DNA from: Guyanagaster necrorhizus
Taxonomy: Eukaryota; Basidiomycota; Agaricomycetes; Agaricales; Physalacriaceae
Reading direction: 5' to 3'
DNA length: 64,000 nucleotides
NCBI RefSeq assembly: GCF_019112545.1
Contig: NW_025064899.1
Span: forward strand, 271,185 to 335,184
Part shown: positions 42,698 through 55,919 of the stretch, one piece after another
Position numbering within the stretch: the stretch's first letter is position 1
Layout of the letters: each line of letters begins with the position of its first letter
Notes under the pieces: generated by a model
What the model was told of the DNA's origin: nothing
Database searches by the model: none
What the model saw: the letters and a program-made list of their open reading frames with translations, nothing else
Translations under genes and position numbers: made by a program

Positions 42698-43099
42698 TAA
42701 GCACTCGTTAAATAACTAGCCACGTAGGATAATGCCCACCCTTCCCTGCGTCATCTTGGGATTCAATTCTTTAGAACTCTGAAGAACTGAGAGTAACCTG
42801 GAGTGGTCAAATTTCACGTCATGAACAGTTAGGAAACAAAGTCGATAGTCGCGTACGTCAAGATTCCGTCGCTTACATACGCTTCCAAAAAAGGAGTCCA
42901 TTGACGTCAACTATCCCTGGACGTCACGTGGTGAAATTGACGTACCGCGCCCCAGTTCAAACACGCCAGTTCCCCGCCCATTGCGTGAGCACGGACCACT
43001 CAACGCGTATTAAAATGCGTGATTCTCATCAAGCCAGGGTGGAACAAGTTCTCTGGATTCTTTTACCATATACCATGTCGCTACCATTCAGTGTATCCT

Positions 43100-43950
43100 A
43101 CGACTGCAGTACCACCCACCTATGACACAAGACAAGTCGAACTCAAATCTGTCTTGGCCGTCGACGATGGTATCCCGCCATTGTCTCCATTGCTCTTAGC
43201 AACCACTTTGCTGTAGAGGACCCAGGAGATCAACAAGTGGAAGATACGCTCAACGCGAACTGGCGATTCCTGATGCCGACAACGGCGAGCACCCTGACTA
43301 TGTCGTCGTTATCAAGCACGCTCCGTTGGCGATTCAAAGAGGGGCCATCGACAAGTTCTACTCTGTGGTGCCGTCCAACAAATGTCCTCAACGAATGCGA
43401 GGTAGGCCCTTGCATGCAGACTCTTCTCTTTCACTTTCTAACTTGCTCTGCAGGATTCCTTCCTTGAACTCGGAGCTCTGAATTCGAGAGCGCCGAGTTC
43501 AAGCCGTTCCTATCATTGTCTTCGTCTCACGTACCTCTCGTATGTAGGTTTTGAATGAGCTAACCACTTTTCCTGTACGCGCTCGATTCGTTCCTCAAAG
43601 CTTTGGAGGCCAGCACCGACCTGTCTCTCGACACCAAGATTTATGGTGTAACATTAGATTTATTTTTATCATCCGTCCATTCAACTGGCCTCGATCGACC
43701 AAAAATATATCTTTTTCGCTTTCTAACCTGTTTCGTAGGATTCTCCATTTGCTTCTCCCGGGATCCTCGACCTCATGGAGCTTCTCGCTAGCATCAAGTA
43801 CCTCAAGGCCGGGATTAGCGAGTTCAAGATTCCTCATGTCCATCTCAAACACCGTTCCAATGTCGTGATGAGTCACTCGAAAGGAATATCTCATGCTATG
43901 TCATTACTTTTTTTAAATCAATATCAACAACAAATTTGAGCTGATTGATC
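43100..43950 (+). pseudogene. Unrecognised multi-exon frames, probable gene or gene relic
   Basis: I do not recognise the family. Protein-like stretches are AIPDADNGEHPDYVVVIKHA and APLAIQRGAIDKFYSVVPSN (43260-43398), then a 55-bp GTAGGC...GCAG intron. Next come DSFLELGAL or, in another frame, ESAEFKPFLSLSSSHVPL. Later LDSFLKALEASTDLSLDTKIY (in two overlapping readings) precedes a ~90-bp intron ending CGTAG at 43739. The last frame is DSPFASPGILDLMELLASIK and YLKAGISEFKIPHVHLKHRS, to about 43930. Frames do not join cleanly without assuming shifts, and no start codon is secure. The strong composition and plausible introns argue for real coding ancestry. Confidence 0.45.
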
Positions 43951-44471
43951 ACAGGGGTCTCTTCACACTCGCCGTCTATCCTTTATTCAGTCCTTAATCA
44001 TACCCATGCAAGGTGATGTAGCAGAACTTGCTGGCCTTGTCACAGGGGCCTGCCGGTATGGTACGCTATCGTATTAGAAGCTTTACTTCTCTCCGTCTAG
44101 GAGTCACCATCACTCTCAAAATTGGAACCATCGGTGATCTGATGCAGCCCGATTTTCTTCGCCATGACGATAGTCAGTGAAGCTATTGTGGTGCGCAATC
44201 TAGCCCAGAAATTCAGGGAATACGTTTCGTATTTCCAGTGAGAAATATTTTTAAGTGATTGTAACTTGATCGCACATTGTCAACCTTTCGTCATGGGTAT
44301 GGCAGCAAGGATCACCCTACTAGACACACGTATTGTGGGCAGACACGATAGAGTGCACCGCTCACAAAAGATCAGTTAAGACCATAGATTAAGCGTTTAG
44401 AAAACATGGTTAAGAAAAGTAACTCAAGAAATTGTGACATAGGTAACTAGAATTGTCCCGAAGTATCCTGT

Positions 44472-45790
44472 TCATTTTGCAGTAAACGTCACGCATCGTA
44501 GCCCTGGCCAGCGCTCATTTATCTCTCTCATCAACGTTCTGTCCTCCACCCATACCCGCATCACCTCGAACTCCCTCACATTTAGAAAGAGCACTGAAAT
44601 CGGCGTGATCCTCTCCAAGTTCGAATATACCGAATCTTTCATTGCCACCATTTTGGTAACACCTGGTAAAGTGAGTCCTGAAATAGTTTCCCATTCATAT
44701 TCGAAGGGGAGCTGCACACAAGACATATTCGGTAATCGTGATATCCAATATAGAACACGATGAATATCTGGTTGCTTAAGTGTGGTGTTCCGGCAAAATT
44801 TGTGAGTGCAAACCCATGGATGGCAGCCAAGTATCATGACTGATTTTAGGCTGGGGAGGGACTTTGGACTCATAGAGGTCAGCATATTCACCAAATTTTG
44901 GATGCCTATAGTGATAGTATGCAGATGTGGAAGTTTTATGTGAGCAGCATGTAAATACGGATGTGGTGGGTTGACTTTACTATAGAAGAACGTCAAATCT
45001 GTTATTGATGTATGATGGGAAAAAAACAAAGATAACTGTTCCGCTGTAAACGAGCATGATCTGAATGCTACTCATTTAAGGTGAGGGAGGTGTTGCACAA
45101 TGAAACCACCCTCTTCTTTATAACTATGTTCTAGTGCCAATGATTCAAGGGGTGATGCATGGGCTGAGCAGATGAGCCAGTCCATGAAGAATGCAGGTCC
45201 ATGAGAGATGTTCATGGAAGTCAGAGTGGTGAATAGTGGTGGGTTGAATAGTGGTGGGTTGATTGAGGTGGAACATCCTCAGCTAATGCCGTTCCTGAAG
45301 GACACACATTGTAACCTGACAAGCCTTGCACAGAATGTGTGAAAGTATCCTGCACAGTGCTCAGAACCCATGCTACTCCATGTAAGTGGGAAGTAAATGT
45401 GCAGGCTAGGATGTAGTTTTTGGGGGATATTCCTCTGGTATCATAGGAATTTGTCAAGGTCTGCCATGAAGTGTGAGGTGAACTTCAGGGTTATTGATGG
45501 GATGTATGGTTTTTGTAGGAAAGCTGAAGGTAGCATAGGCTAGAGAAGTCACTAGAAGCACTGGAGCAAAACCACCCCAATGTGCTGTACTTGTTCAGGA
45601 TTTCATGCCATGGACCAAGCAATTGATGGCTTGCTACAGCATTCAGTCTTCAAGAAAGGCATGTGAGAGCTACCAAGTCCCTCTTCCTGATGTGGTCAAA
45701 TATCATGTATAGGAGTTCATTGGGGAGTGTTGTCAATGTCAATGCTGCCTCAAGCTCTTGGTTCATTTGCCTTGTTTGAGTGACCATGCT
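44472..45790 (-). pseudogene. F-box/LRR gene relic crossing into the CpG-free block
   Basis: The C-terminal 185 codons (45029 to 44472) are open and typical of agaric F-box proteins (LPHLHTITIGIQNLVNMLTS, ISRLPNMSCVQLPFEYEWE, INERWPGLRCVTF). Upstream, only scattered pieces remain. At about 45660-45760 the minus strand still reads LTTLPNELLYMIFDHIRKRD, a clear F-box, in sequence free of CpG. Between them the frames are full of stops. The C-terminal half keeps CpG and an open frame while the N-terminal half is heavily decayed, so the decay boundary runs through this gene. Confidence 0.65.
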
Positions 45791-46868
45791 ATGTCAAATA
45801 TTTGAATAGATATGATTTGGAAACAAGTGCTTAAGTACTCACAATGAGGATGCTGATGAGAGGAGACTCTCAGAGTGATGATGGTTTGGTACAGTGAGGC
45901 CTCCTAACTCTTGTGAGATGACTGTCTGAAAGATAAAACATTTAACTGATTTGAAACAGCTTTTTTCATGCAGGTCTAAGTTTGGCTCAGTAAGCCACCC
46001 TTGGAAGTCTGATCCAACCTTTGTCAAAGGATTGTACCTGAAATCATCTACTCAACTGTCATGTTGTGGTGCTAGTGGCTAGGCCTCCATCTCCCCTGAG
46101 GCAGTGGTTATATTATCTATCTGTAAATCCTGAATAATATTGAGTACACTGACAACTTGGAATCTATCTCTGAAGCTGATGGAAACACATGAGCATATTT
46201 GGTTTGCCATTATTATTGAACCTTTGTGGCTTTGCACATTTTTCTGTTATATGTTTGAGCATGTGCAAAGCCAGGCATTCTGAGTAATCACCTTTTGATG
46301 AGGCTGGCTTAACAAATATGGATGCAGCAGCCCTTTGATGACTTATTTTTCCATGCAAAGTGAATATTTGGATGTAATTGAACATTAAGTGATAACCTTT
46401 CAAAAATATTGAGATCTGGTTTTGTTATCTTGGAGCAAGATTTGCTGTGAAGGGAGAATAATCTCCCTGTACTGAGGCTTTGTCAGTCCTATCTTCAATA
46501 TTCACTAAGCATGTGGAAAGACATCTAGAGAAAAAGAAATGCACATGGAGTATGATGACCATCTCAGAACCATCCATCCCACTGGCTGATGGACTTGAAA
46601 GGTCATCAGAAAGAGGCTTGTATGTTGAGATGTTGGGGGGCAGAGTGATTTTCTCATAAACAAAAATAAATTGGCATAGTCATTGTGTTTTGTGGTCAGG
46701 ATACATGAGAGTTAGTAATGTTGAGATTTGGACTGTATCCAGAGTATGTGCTTGTAAGATCTTTAGTCTTTGGATTACAAACTCTTGAGGAGTTTCCTCA
46801 TTGACTTCTCATATTTATACTAGACTACTCCTTTTCTGGTAGTTTCTACCTAATTCCTCTAATTTCCC
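45291..46868. other. CpG-free decayed block, left part
   Basis: Reading every line I found no CG dinucleotide in these ~1.58 kb, while TG and CA are abundant. It holds part of an F-box relic; the rest is unidentifiable. It lies directly left of the retrotransposon. Confidence 0.8.
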
Positions 46869-47029
46869 TCGGATTCTTTCCTTACTTAGCATGCTGGATG
46901 GCTGGATGGCTTGAATTCTCTCACAGATTCCAACAAGTAAAGCTATGGTGTGCATTTGGCTGCACAGTTGAAGATATGTGATCAAGAAGTTGAGAAATTC
47001 TGTTGAAAAGTCATCTGAGACAAGAAGGG

Positions 47030-47034
47030 GAGAA
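47030..47034. repeat. Target-site duplication GAGAA (left)
   Basis: GAGAA immediately precedes the 5' LTR and is repeated at 55158-55162 after the 3' LTR. Five-bp duplications are normal for Ty3-type integrases. Confidence 0.9.
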
Positions 47035-47490
47035 TGTTACGATTTTTACTACTTTTCTCACTTTAAACCCCTATCTGTGCTTAGTCACAGCGCTAAGACA
47101 AGCGTTTAGGATCGTGGGGATCTAGTCAGCACCACTAGCCATATCCGCCATTGTCTTTCGACAAAGGGACAGTGCTCGACAACACACAACGAACCTTTTA
47201 TGTATGGTAGTAATGCTCTAGGACAATGGGCACAAAGGACACAGCAACACACAATAAGTAGTTGTATATATTTAGACATTATCCAGTAGTATTTAAGGAG
47301 GTCAGCTCTCGCTGGTAATCCCCAGCTTCAAGCTAAAGTTTATCTATACCACTTTCACTCTCGAGCCTACTTGTCTTAAAAAGCCTTGACAGCACTTCCA
47401 TTGATATCCGTGGACTTGATCGTTATACCCAAATACGAGGTAGCGATCATTTATCACATGTTATTAGTCACGTGCAACTGAGGTCAAACA
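47035..47490 (+). repeat. 5' LTR, 456 bp
   Basis: It begins TGTTACGATTTTTACTAC and ends GAGGTCAAACA (TG...CA). It pairs with 54702-55157, identical in length, with about 14 differences, all transitions. TATTTAAGG near 47290 may be the promoter element for the element's transcript. Confidence 0.95.
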
Positions 47491-47545
47491 ATTAGCTCGA
47501 AGCTTCTCCTTCCCTTTCTCAAGCCCAATTGTGCTGAGAAACTGA

Positions 47546-50500
47546 ATGCCTCCAGTGACAACCGCAGACCTGAATCATGACTTCTTCGAGCTTATCACTT
47601 CCATCATCGGAACTTTACTCGGACTTCTAGCCATCATCACCCTTTGCCGAGGACGACAATCAGTAGCAGCTTGGATAGTCAGGCACTATCAAGCATTCCA
47701 GCATATCCAACAAATTCTATGCAATGTAACCCCCGACCTTCCTTTCCATGACATCCCCCCCTCCACCAGAATGTCCTTCTTCCCACAAGGGGGACCCATA
47801 CCAGAAACCAGGAATAACGACTCGGATTCGAGGAGCCTTCATGAGGAAGAAGGACCTCAACATCTCTGACGAGACAGCCGAAACCACCACCCTGCTCTCA
47901 CAGGGTTCCAGAACCCATGGACGATGAACATCGTTCAGGAGCCTGCAGAGGTCTCCAACTACGTCACTCCAGCAACCTCCCCTGAGCATCCTGCCTCCCC
48001 AATTCCCTCAGGGATTGGAAACCGTGCTCGGGACTCCCTTGATGCCACTCGGATGGCTACGAGACCCCATGAAAGTCCCGACTCCCCCCAGAACCCCCCC
48101 GAGACCCCCACCGAGCCTGACTCTGGCTCCAGCCCATCCGTCAGCAGGCTGGGGATCGACGACCCGCATGGAAGGACCATCCACCCCGACTATGCAAATG
48201 CAGAGATTGCCATCTCTGCAGCAGGAGATCCCTTCCGACATCTCCACATGGGGAGCGAGCCTGAGGTCGGAACCGCCAGTGAAAGGGGAAGAGCTGGACG
48301 GGACAGAATTATACACCGAATATTCCCAGACTGGGATCTTACCGTTCCCTTCGATTATGACCAGGCAGTACAGCAGCAGCAGCAGAACCAGAACTGAGAA
48401 GAAGAAATTAGGCAAACTCAGGAAGAGCTCGCCGACTATGTACGGAAAGAAGCCCGAGAGCAGTACAAGGCGGCAGAATACGACAGGCAAGGAAGGGCAC
48501 GAAGAAGAAGAGAAGAGATCGAAAGAATGGGGTCAGCCTCCCCTAGGGAGTATGAGCTCCGTACCAATTCAGGATCTCCCTTCAGGGAGCCTGACTCAGA
48601 GGACGACCCATGGACAGGACCTGCCAGTGTCGTCAGCTGGAACGAAGCCATCCGACAAGGAAGGGCAGAAGAGCCTCGAACCGTCGACCTCGAATACCCT
48701 GCCCGTACTGACACCATCTCCTCAGATGCCGACTCTGTCCTCGGGGCCTACGGGCTCCGAGTACCCGACAATGCCCACGTCCCCGACAGGGCTCTCCAGC
48801 GATTCCTGGGCAGCAGGGTCGCTCGGCAGTTTCTTAATCCCGAGTTCCAACGACACTTCAGCCTCTATAGCCGAGAACTGGAGGAGACGAGAGCACACGG
48901 AGGGACGCGCTATAGTCGACTCAGGAGCCCTCCCATCGCCCGAACAAGTGACCGAGGGGATGCCGGACCCAGCACTCAAATTAATGGAAGGGTCCTCGAC
49001 GACCCTTCGACCAGTCGTACCGTCCATCTACGACCAGCCCGCCCGTTTCCTCCTCGAGGAAGGGGACAGTGGGGACAAGGGCGACGAGGAGGACAACGAC
49101 AGTGACGACCCATATCGACAATGACTGGAATGAGCAGGGGAGGACACAGACGAAGAGGCCTTGAAAGAAGAGATAGGAAGAGCAAGGGACAGGGAGTATC
49201 AGGAGCTGTACGAGCAGGAGAGAAACTTTTTATGGCAGGATGCGCACTGGCAAGCGACATCATTAGGACTGGAATATCGGTATGCAGGAGATACTGAAAA
49301 AAGACGTATTCTACAGTATGCGGTGACAGAGTATGCATGGAAAGAGTATGGCCGGCGGCATCCAGAAGACCCGCTCATGCCGATACCCCCATATCACTCC
49401 CCTCACGAGCCAGAGATGCCGGCACCAATGCCGCGTACCCCCCCCTGTACCACCGAAACGAGCCACCTATATCGCACCCTCGATCCGAAGCCAGGCCGAC
49501 ATTAATCCGTCAATCTGAAGCACGGCTTCACGGCTTGTCCAAACCAGAAACCGGCCGGCATGGCAATCTGCCAAGGTTCAAAACCCCTGGACTGGCAGGG
49601 GAAGTCGACTTCTTAGAGGGCAACCACCTCCGGATCAGGCAGAAACAAGTGGGAAGGACCCTGTTCGGGACGACCCCGAAGCGGTCCACCTCGGATTCAC
49701 AGTACAGAACAGGGTCATCGTCCGAATAGTCACCCTGAAGGGAAGCCCAGTCACCGACAACAATTCGCTACACTCCTTCCCTGGACCACCGGCCGAATGG
49801 CATCAACCACCATTTGACGGCTGGCCCAACCCGATGGGCCTGCTACCGCATAATGCTAACATTCTACAATGTCACCCCGACCTTCTCCGAAAACCTCGCC
49901 CCTTTAAAGAGGCCTCTGATGACATCGACCGATTCCTGGTTGACTGCGAACAGTATTTCGAAGTCTACATAGGGTATATCAGGACTGACATGAACAAAGT
50001 CGCATTCGCCACCTCGTACCTGGAAGACAAGGCCAAAACGTGGTGGATCCTAATTTTCCCTAACTTTCGATCCTCCACCAGGGAGCACTATCGTTATCCC
50101 TCATGGCCGGTATTCAAGCGGATGCTCAACGACAAATTCATTGACCCGGCGGTCCAGGAAGTACATAAACAAAAGATCAAGGAATACAAGATGGGGGACA
50201 AGGCAGCCACCGATTACTTCAACGAGTTGGAACGACTCGCCAAACTCGTGGGAATCCGAGATGACACTGCAAACGATGGAAGGATGGTGGAGGCACTCAA
50301 GCGAGGGGTCCCCTCCTCGTACCTCACGATGATTTCGGCCATGGGCATCAAAATGCTGATGCCGGTGGGATACGATGAATGGAAAGAATGAATCATTGAG
50401 ATGTACAAGGAGCGACAAAGGCAGAAAGTGGAGGCGACAACGCTACAAGAATATTCTAAAAAGCCAGCCCCGCCAACCCCGAACAAGCCAGGGCAAACTG

Positions 50501-50790
50501 CCGGAAAACCATTGGGCTCCTCAGCAACCAGCACTCCATCATACAGCGCACAGAAGACCGGGACTGGCACAACCTACACTGGGACCGGAAAACCAATGGA
50601 CATCGACTGCATGAAGAAGGAAGGAAAATGCTTCAATTGCGGACAGAAGAGGCACATGGCGAAGGATTGCCCGAAGAAGAAAAGAACCTGAGAAGACATA
50701 CGGGCGCAGATCGCCGAACTTCAGAAGGAGGAAGAAGATCTCGGAAAGGAAACCAAAGTTGAGGAGGTAAAAGACGGGGCCAGCCAGTGA
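47546..50790 (+). pseudogene. Retrotransposon gag region, frameshifted
   Basis: A first frame (47546-47869) has a hydrophobic helix (FELITSIIGTLLGLLAIITL). It continues, past TGA at 47867 and 48395, in the same frame through Pro/Ser-rich and charged sequence to 49105. Later pieces lie in other frames: 49161-49505, then a part ending before 49730. From about 49680 a third frame carries the retrotransposon Gag domain (DDIDRFLVDCEQYFEVYIGY, YLEDKAKTWW, FKRMLNDKFIDP, DYFNELERLAKLVG). It is split by TGA at 50389. The CCHC zinc knuckle CFNCGQKRHMAKDC (about 50631-50673) binds the genomic RNA. After another TGA at 50689 the frame ends at 50790, overlapping pol in the -1 frame. Confidence 0.85.
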
Positions 50791-53700
50791 GCGATTCCAC
50801 TGAACTGGCCAAAGAACTTGATGGTGTGTCAACAGTAGCCACTAGTCGGACTGATAGTACTCCTGTAGCTACATCTATGCATTTGAATATACTCAGGTCA
50901 CTTGAAGAACACACCATTGAATCGCAAGAAAAAACTCAAACGCCTACGGGCCGAACAGGGACAGAGAGTCCCACCACGTGGCTCAAACCATTCGACACCG
51001 AATGGACATGGAGAGCCATCAGGGATGCCAAGGACGAAGCAGTGGCAAAAGCTGTGCTTCGAAACTGGATCCACCGGGCAAGGGCTGAAGAAGTGGTGGA
51101 TGAGTTGGTTGAGGGGATCAAGAAGGCCGAATGCTATCGCGCCCTCGAGTGGCTAGACGAACTCCATGGACCAAAAAAATACATCCTACGAACTAAAACC
51201 CCTGGACGAGATCTAACCACAAAAGGACAAATCGAGGTACTAACCTCCTGGGCCACATACCAAGTAACCGCCCTGATCGACAGCGGCTGTACAGGGAGCT
51301 CAATTAACCGAGCCTTCGTCGACAAATATCAGCTCCCGACCAGAGCAACGGCGGCCCCAATACCAGTATACAATGCCGATGGAACAAAGAATCAGGCCGG
51401 TTCCATCACGGAGTTCGTCGAACTCAGACTGACCATCAGAGATCACTCCAAGCGAATCGACCTGGCAGTAACAGATCTCAGGACAAAAGAGCTCTTCCTC
51501 AGCCATGATTGGCTGATCCGCCACAACCCGTTGATCAATTGGAAGACCGGTCGGGTCACCTTTGCCAGATGCAGATGCAGAAAAACTCCATTCAAACTAT
51601 CAGATGAGGACCCTGAAGACCGGTGGGATGAGGAGATGGAAGACGGGGAAACCATACTCGCGGTAGATCTCCAGAAGGAAATCCACATATGGGCCATTCA
51701 CCATGTGAATGACTTGGCCACTAAGGCGAACCAAGGGAAGGGCAAGAGGACGTTTGAGGAGATGGTACCCGAGTGGGCAAGAGACTATAGGGATCTCTTT
51801 GAAAAAGAGAGCTTCGACGAATTGCCCACTCCAAAACCCTGGGATCACGCAATCGAACTAATCCCCAACACCAATGCCAATTTAGATTGCAAGACTTATC
51901 CACTCGGCCACTACGAGCAGCAGGAACTTGACAAGTTCCTGGATGAAAACCTATCCAGCGGCAGAATCCGTCCCTCGAAATCCCCCATGGCTTCTCCCTT
52001 CTTCTTCGTCAAAAAGAAGGATGGAAAACTCCGACCAGTCCAAGATTACCGAAAGCTCAACAAGATGACCATCAAGAATCGGTATCCACTGCCCTTAATC
52101 TCGGAGCTGATGGACAAACTCCGAGGCGCCAAATACTACACAAAACTTGACGTACGATGGGGATACAATAATGTCCGAATCAAGGAGGGGGACGAATGGA
52201 AGGCTGCATTCCGCACCAATCGGGGACTATTCGAACCAATGGTCATGTTCTTCGGACTCACAAACTCCCCTGCTACCTTCCAATGGATGATGAACGATAT
52301 CTTTAAAGACCTCATCTCCACTGGGAAGGTAACGATCTACCTCGACGACATCTTAATCATATCCAAAACAAAGGAGGAACATCAGGGTCTAGTACGGAAA
52401 GTGTTGTCCCTGATGAGGAGGCACAAACTATTTCTCAAAGCAGAAAAGTGTGAATTCGAGGTACTGGAAACAGAATACCTTGGGGTGATCATCAGTGAAG
52501 GAAGCATCCGAATGAATCCGATAAAAGTAGCAGGGGTCACCGAGTGGCTGGAACCCAGCAAAAAAAAGGAATTACAGTCATTCCTTGGGTTCACAAACTT
52601 TTACCGATGATTCATTCACGATTACAGCAAGATCATCTGCCCAATGACACAATTAACAGGCAATGCCCCCTGGGGATGGGGGCTCCCTCAAAAAACCGCT
52701 TTCAACAACCTCAAACAACGACTAGTGGAAGACGTTGTACTGGCCATCCCAACCCAGAAAGGAAAATTCAGGGTAGAAGCCGATTCCAGTGAGGGGGCAA
52801 TAGGAGCCATTCTCTCTCAGGAACAGGGTGGGAAATGGCGCCCCGTAGCCTTCCTCTCCAAGGCCTTAACCATCACGGAACAGAACTACGAGATCTACAA
52901 CAAAGAATTGCTCACCATCATGCTTGCTCTAGAAGAATGGCGACATTATCTCATCAGAGCCGAGGAAATATTCGAGGTCTGGACAGACCATCAAAACCTA
53001 CGATATTTCCGGCAGCCGCAGAAACTCAATCGACGACAAGCCTGCTGGGTAACAGAGCTCAGCCAATACCAATACACCCTACATCACAAAGCAGGAATGG
53101 CAAACAAGAAAGCCGACCTGTTGAGCCGATGATCGGACCACAATCAGGGGGGAACAGACAACAAAGGAGTAACATTATTAAGGCTGGAACATTTCCGAGC
53201 CATGATAATGCCAACAGAGGAAGATATACATGAACGGATCAAAAGTGCAATGTGAGACAGTCACAAGTGGGATCAACGGATGGCCCCTTCACTCAACCAT
53301 GAATGAGGAATGACAAAGGAAGGAGGTTTAATCTGCTATGACGGATGCATCTATATTCCCCATGACCAACAACTGCGTGGTGAGATCATCGCCACCTGCC
53401 ATGATCACATAACGGCAGGCCACCTGGGCATTGCCAAAACCAAAGAACTTGTCCTACGAGAGTACTGGTGGCCGAAAATGGGAAACAACATAGCGACATA
53501 TGTAAAGGCTTGCGAAGCCTGTCAACGGGAAAAGTCCTCGACACAAGCCTGAGCAGCGCCTCTACACCCTAATGAGGTACCCTCTCTCCCGTGGACACAT
53601 ATTTCAGTCGATATGATCACTGGCCTGCCCGAATGTAATGGCTACGATGCAATTCTCGTCATAGTAGATCGATTCTCCAAGGCGATCATCCCAATCCCAT

Positions 53701-54668
53701 GTTCCACGGAATTAAACTCGGAAGGATGGGCCAAAATCCTACGAGACGAAGTATATGCCAAACATGGCATGCCCCAAGTCATCATCTCAGACAGGGGTCT
53801 CCAATTCGTTTCAAAATTTATCACCGACTTGTACCGCATTCTAAACATCAAACAGAACGCGTCCACTGCCTATCACCCTCAAACAGACAGGCAAACGGAA
53901 CGCGTTAACCAGGAAGTCGAAAAATACTTACGGCTTTTCATCAATTACCATCAAGACGATTGGATGGAATGGCTTGTGCTCGCAGCCTTTCAGCATAACA
54001 ACCGCGTACACTCCGCGACAGGGAAGACACCATTCTTCATAAATCATGGTTGTCACCCATACATAACTCGATCAAATCATCTCCGAACGACTACACCTGC
54101 GTCATCTGATTTTGCAGCCAACATGGAAAAAATCCATAATGAAACAAAGGCAGCGCTGGAAAAGGCCAGCACAACAATGAAGAAGAACTACGATAAACAT
54201 CGATGGCCCAGCCATACATACCAACCAAACGATAAAGTATGGTTGGACACAATAAACCTTCACTTACCATGTCCAAAAAAGAAACTCGACGACAAGCAAA
54301 CAGGCCCCTTCACAGTCATAAAAACCGTCGGTCTAAGCACATACAAACTGCGCTTACCACAAACTTGGAAAATCCATGATGTCTTCAATGAAACGCTGTT
54401 ACATCCTTACATAGTGCCAGCCTTCCCTAACCAGGAACAACCACCTCCCCCGCCACCAGATTTAATCGACGACGAGGAACACTTCAAAATTGATCATGTC
54501 CTAGACCACAAACTCCATCGGGTCAAAGCAAAAGGGGGCGGAATGACAACAACGGTCGACTATCTGGTCAGCTGGAAGGGATATGGCCCAGAATCTAATC
54601 AGTGGGTCAACGAAAAATATATGAACGTGGAGGCAGCCATACACGAGTATGAATTATCCCTTAATTAA
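50787..54668 (+). pseudogene. Retrotransposon pol: protease, RT, RNase H, integrase, chromodomain
   Basis: One frame runs the whole way, interrupted only by TGA at 52608, 53130, 53253, 53304 and 53550. Domains in order: an aspartic protease with IDSGCTGSS (about 51275-51305), and reverse transcriptase with FVKKKDGKLRPVQDYRKLN, FGLTNSPATFQ and the catalytic YLDD (52338). RNase H follows with VEADSSEGAIGAIL, YNKELLTI and WTDHQNL. The integrase has an HHCC zinc finger (HDHITAGHLG ... CEACQ) and the triad Asp 53610, Asp 53790 and Glu 53898, giving the canonical D(35)E spacing. The chromodomain (DYLVSWKGYGPESNQWV) ends at TAA 54668. The first TGA sits in FTNFYR-stop-FIHDY, where Ty3 proteins have a conserved second Arg. 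Apart from the stops, all catalytic residues are present. Confidence 0.92.
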
Positions 54669-54701
54669 GCCATCGGGACGATGGTCTTAACGAGGGGGTA
54701 A

Positions 54702-55157
54702 TGTTACGATTTTTACTACTTTTCTCACTTTAAACCCCTATCTGTGCTTAGTCACGGCGCTAAGACAAGCGTTTAGGATCATGGGGATCTAGTCAGCACC
54801 ACTAGCCATATCCACCATTGTCTTTCGACAAAGAGACAGCACTCGACAACGCACAACGAACCTTTTATGTATGGTAGTAATGCCCTAGGACAATGGGCAC
54901 AAAGGACACAGCAACACACAATAAGTAGTTGTATATATTTAGACATTATCCAGTAGTATTTAAGGAGGTCAGCTCTCGCTGGTAATCCCCAGCTTCGAGC
55001 TAAAGTTTATCCATACCACTTTCACTCTCGAGCCTACTTGTCTTAAAAAGCCTTGACAGCACTTCCATTGATATCTGTGGACTTGATCGTTATACCCAAA
55101 TACGAGGTAGCAATCATTTATCATGTGTTATTAGTCACGTGCAACTGAGGTCAAACA
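54702..55157 (+). repeat. 3' LTR, 456 bp
   Basis: Same length and ends as the 5' LTR at 47035-47490. By eye I count 14 differences, every one a transition, or about 3 percent. Confidence 0.95.
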
Positions 55158-55162
55158 GAGAA
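55158..55162. repeat. Target-site duplication GAGAA (right)
   Basis: Direct repeat of 47030-47034, marking the integration point. Confidence 0.9.
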
Positions 55163-55919
55163 AGCAATCATCTCTGCACCTGGCAAGTGATTAAGTAAGT
55201 CATATCATTAGGTATGGGTTATGGTCCTGGAGCTGTATTCATAGGAAGGTGATGCTTTTCAGTGGCATAAGCTGCTGAAGACATTTCTATATGAATGGCT
55301 TCTGCTTTGACAATGGTGTAGCAATAAGTTCATACAAGAAGCAATAGCTGACATTGTACATATCTGAGTGGAGTTCATCTAGTCACAAAGCTGAAGAGAC
55401 AGAGAGTAGCTCACATCATCACCACTTGATGTTGATCCACTAGATAACAGAAACAAAAACTACACATTAGAGAGCTCTAACTGAGCATTCTACATTGTAA
55501 GTGATGGACAAGACTGCAAAACCAAAAAGCAAGAAGCTCACTTACCTTGACTCCCACATTTGGACATGAGCTACTCCCCTCAAAATGTCCACCACCATGA
55601 CATAGGAAAGACCTCAATCTGTCCAGTTTTAAAAACAAAATATACACAATCTAAAATGCAGAATGCTAGTTGTAGGAGGAGATAGCCATATCTTGTTTTC
55701 CAACTGTGCAAAAACAAAACAAAGAGAGAGGCATTCAGAGCTGGTTATTTGTCATCCACCATTGCCACACAATTTGAGATCTTGCTTTCAAGGTTTATGA
55801 GACTCCAAGCTATGCCAGTAGAAGATATAGAACTTGACTACATGGAAAGATCCTCAGTGAGTACATCATTTTATTGTTGAAAGGAATGTGGAACTCAATA
55901 AGAGCAGGTGAACTGCACT

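Larger units (their letters stand above)
47035..55157 (+). mobile_element. Complete Ty3/gypsy chromovirus LTR retrotransposon, 8.1 kb
   Basis: The element has two 456-bp LTRs, a GAGAA target duplication, a polypurine tract (GAGGGGGTAA, 54692-54701) abutting the 3' LTR, a gag region in shifting frames, and a pol with protease, reverse transcriptase, RNase H, integrase and a C-terminal chromodomain in that order. The order RT-RH-IN and the chromodomain define the chromovirus branch of Ty3 elements, which uses the chromodomain to choose chromatin targets. The primer binding site after 47490 (ATTAGCTCGAAGC) was not matched to a tRNA. The coding part is broken by TGA codons and several shifts, so this copy is unlikely to move on its own. 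It sits inside CpG-free DNA but itself contains CpG. Confidence 0.95.
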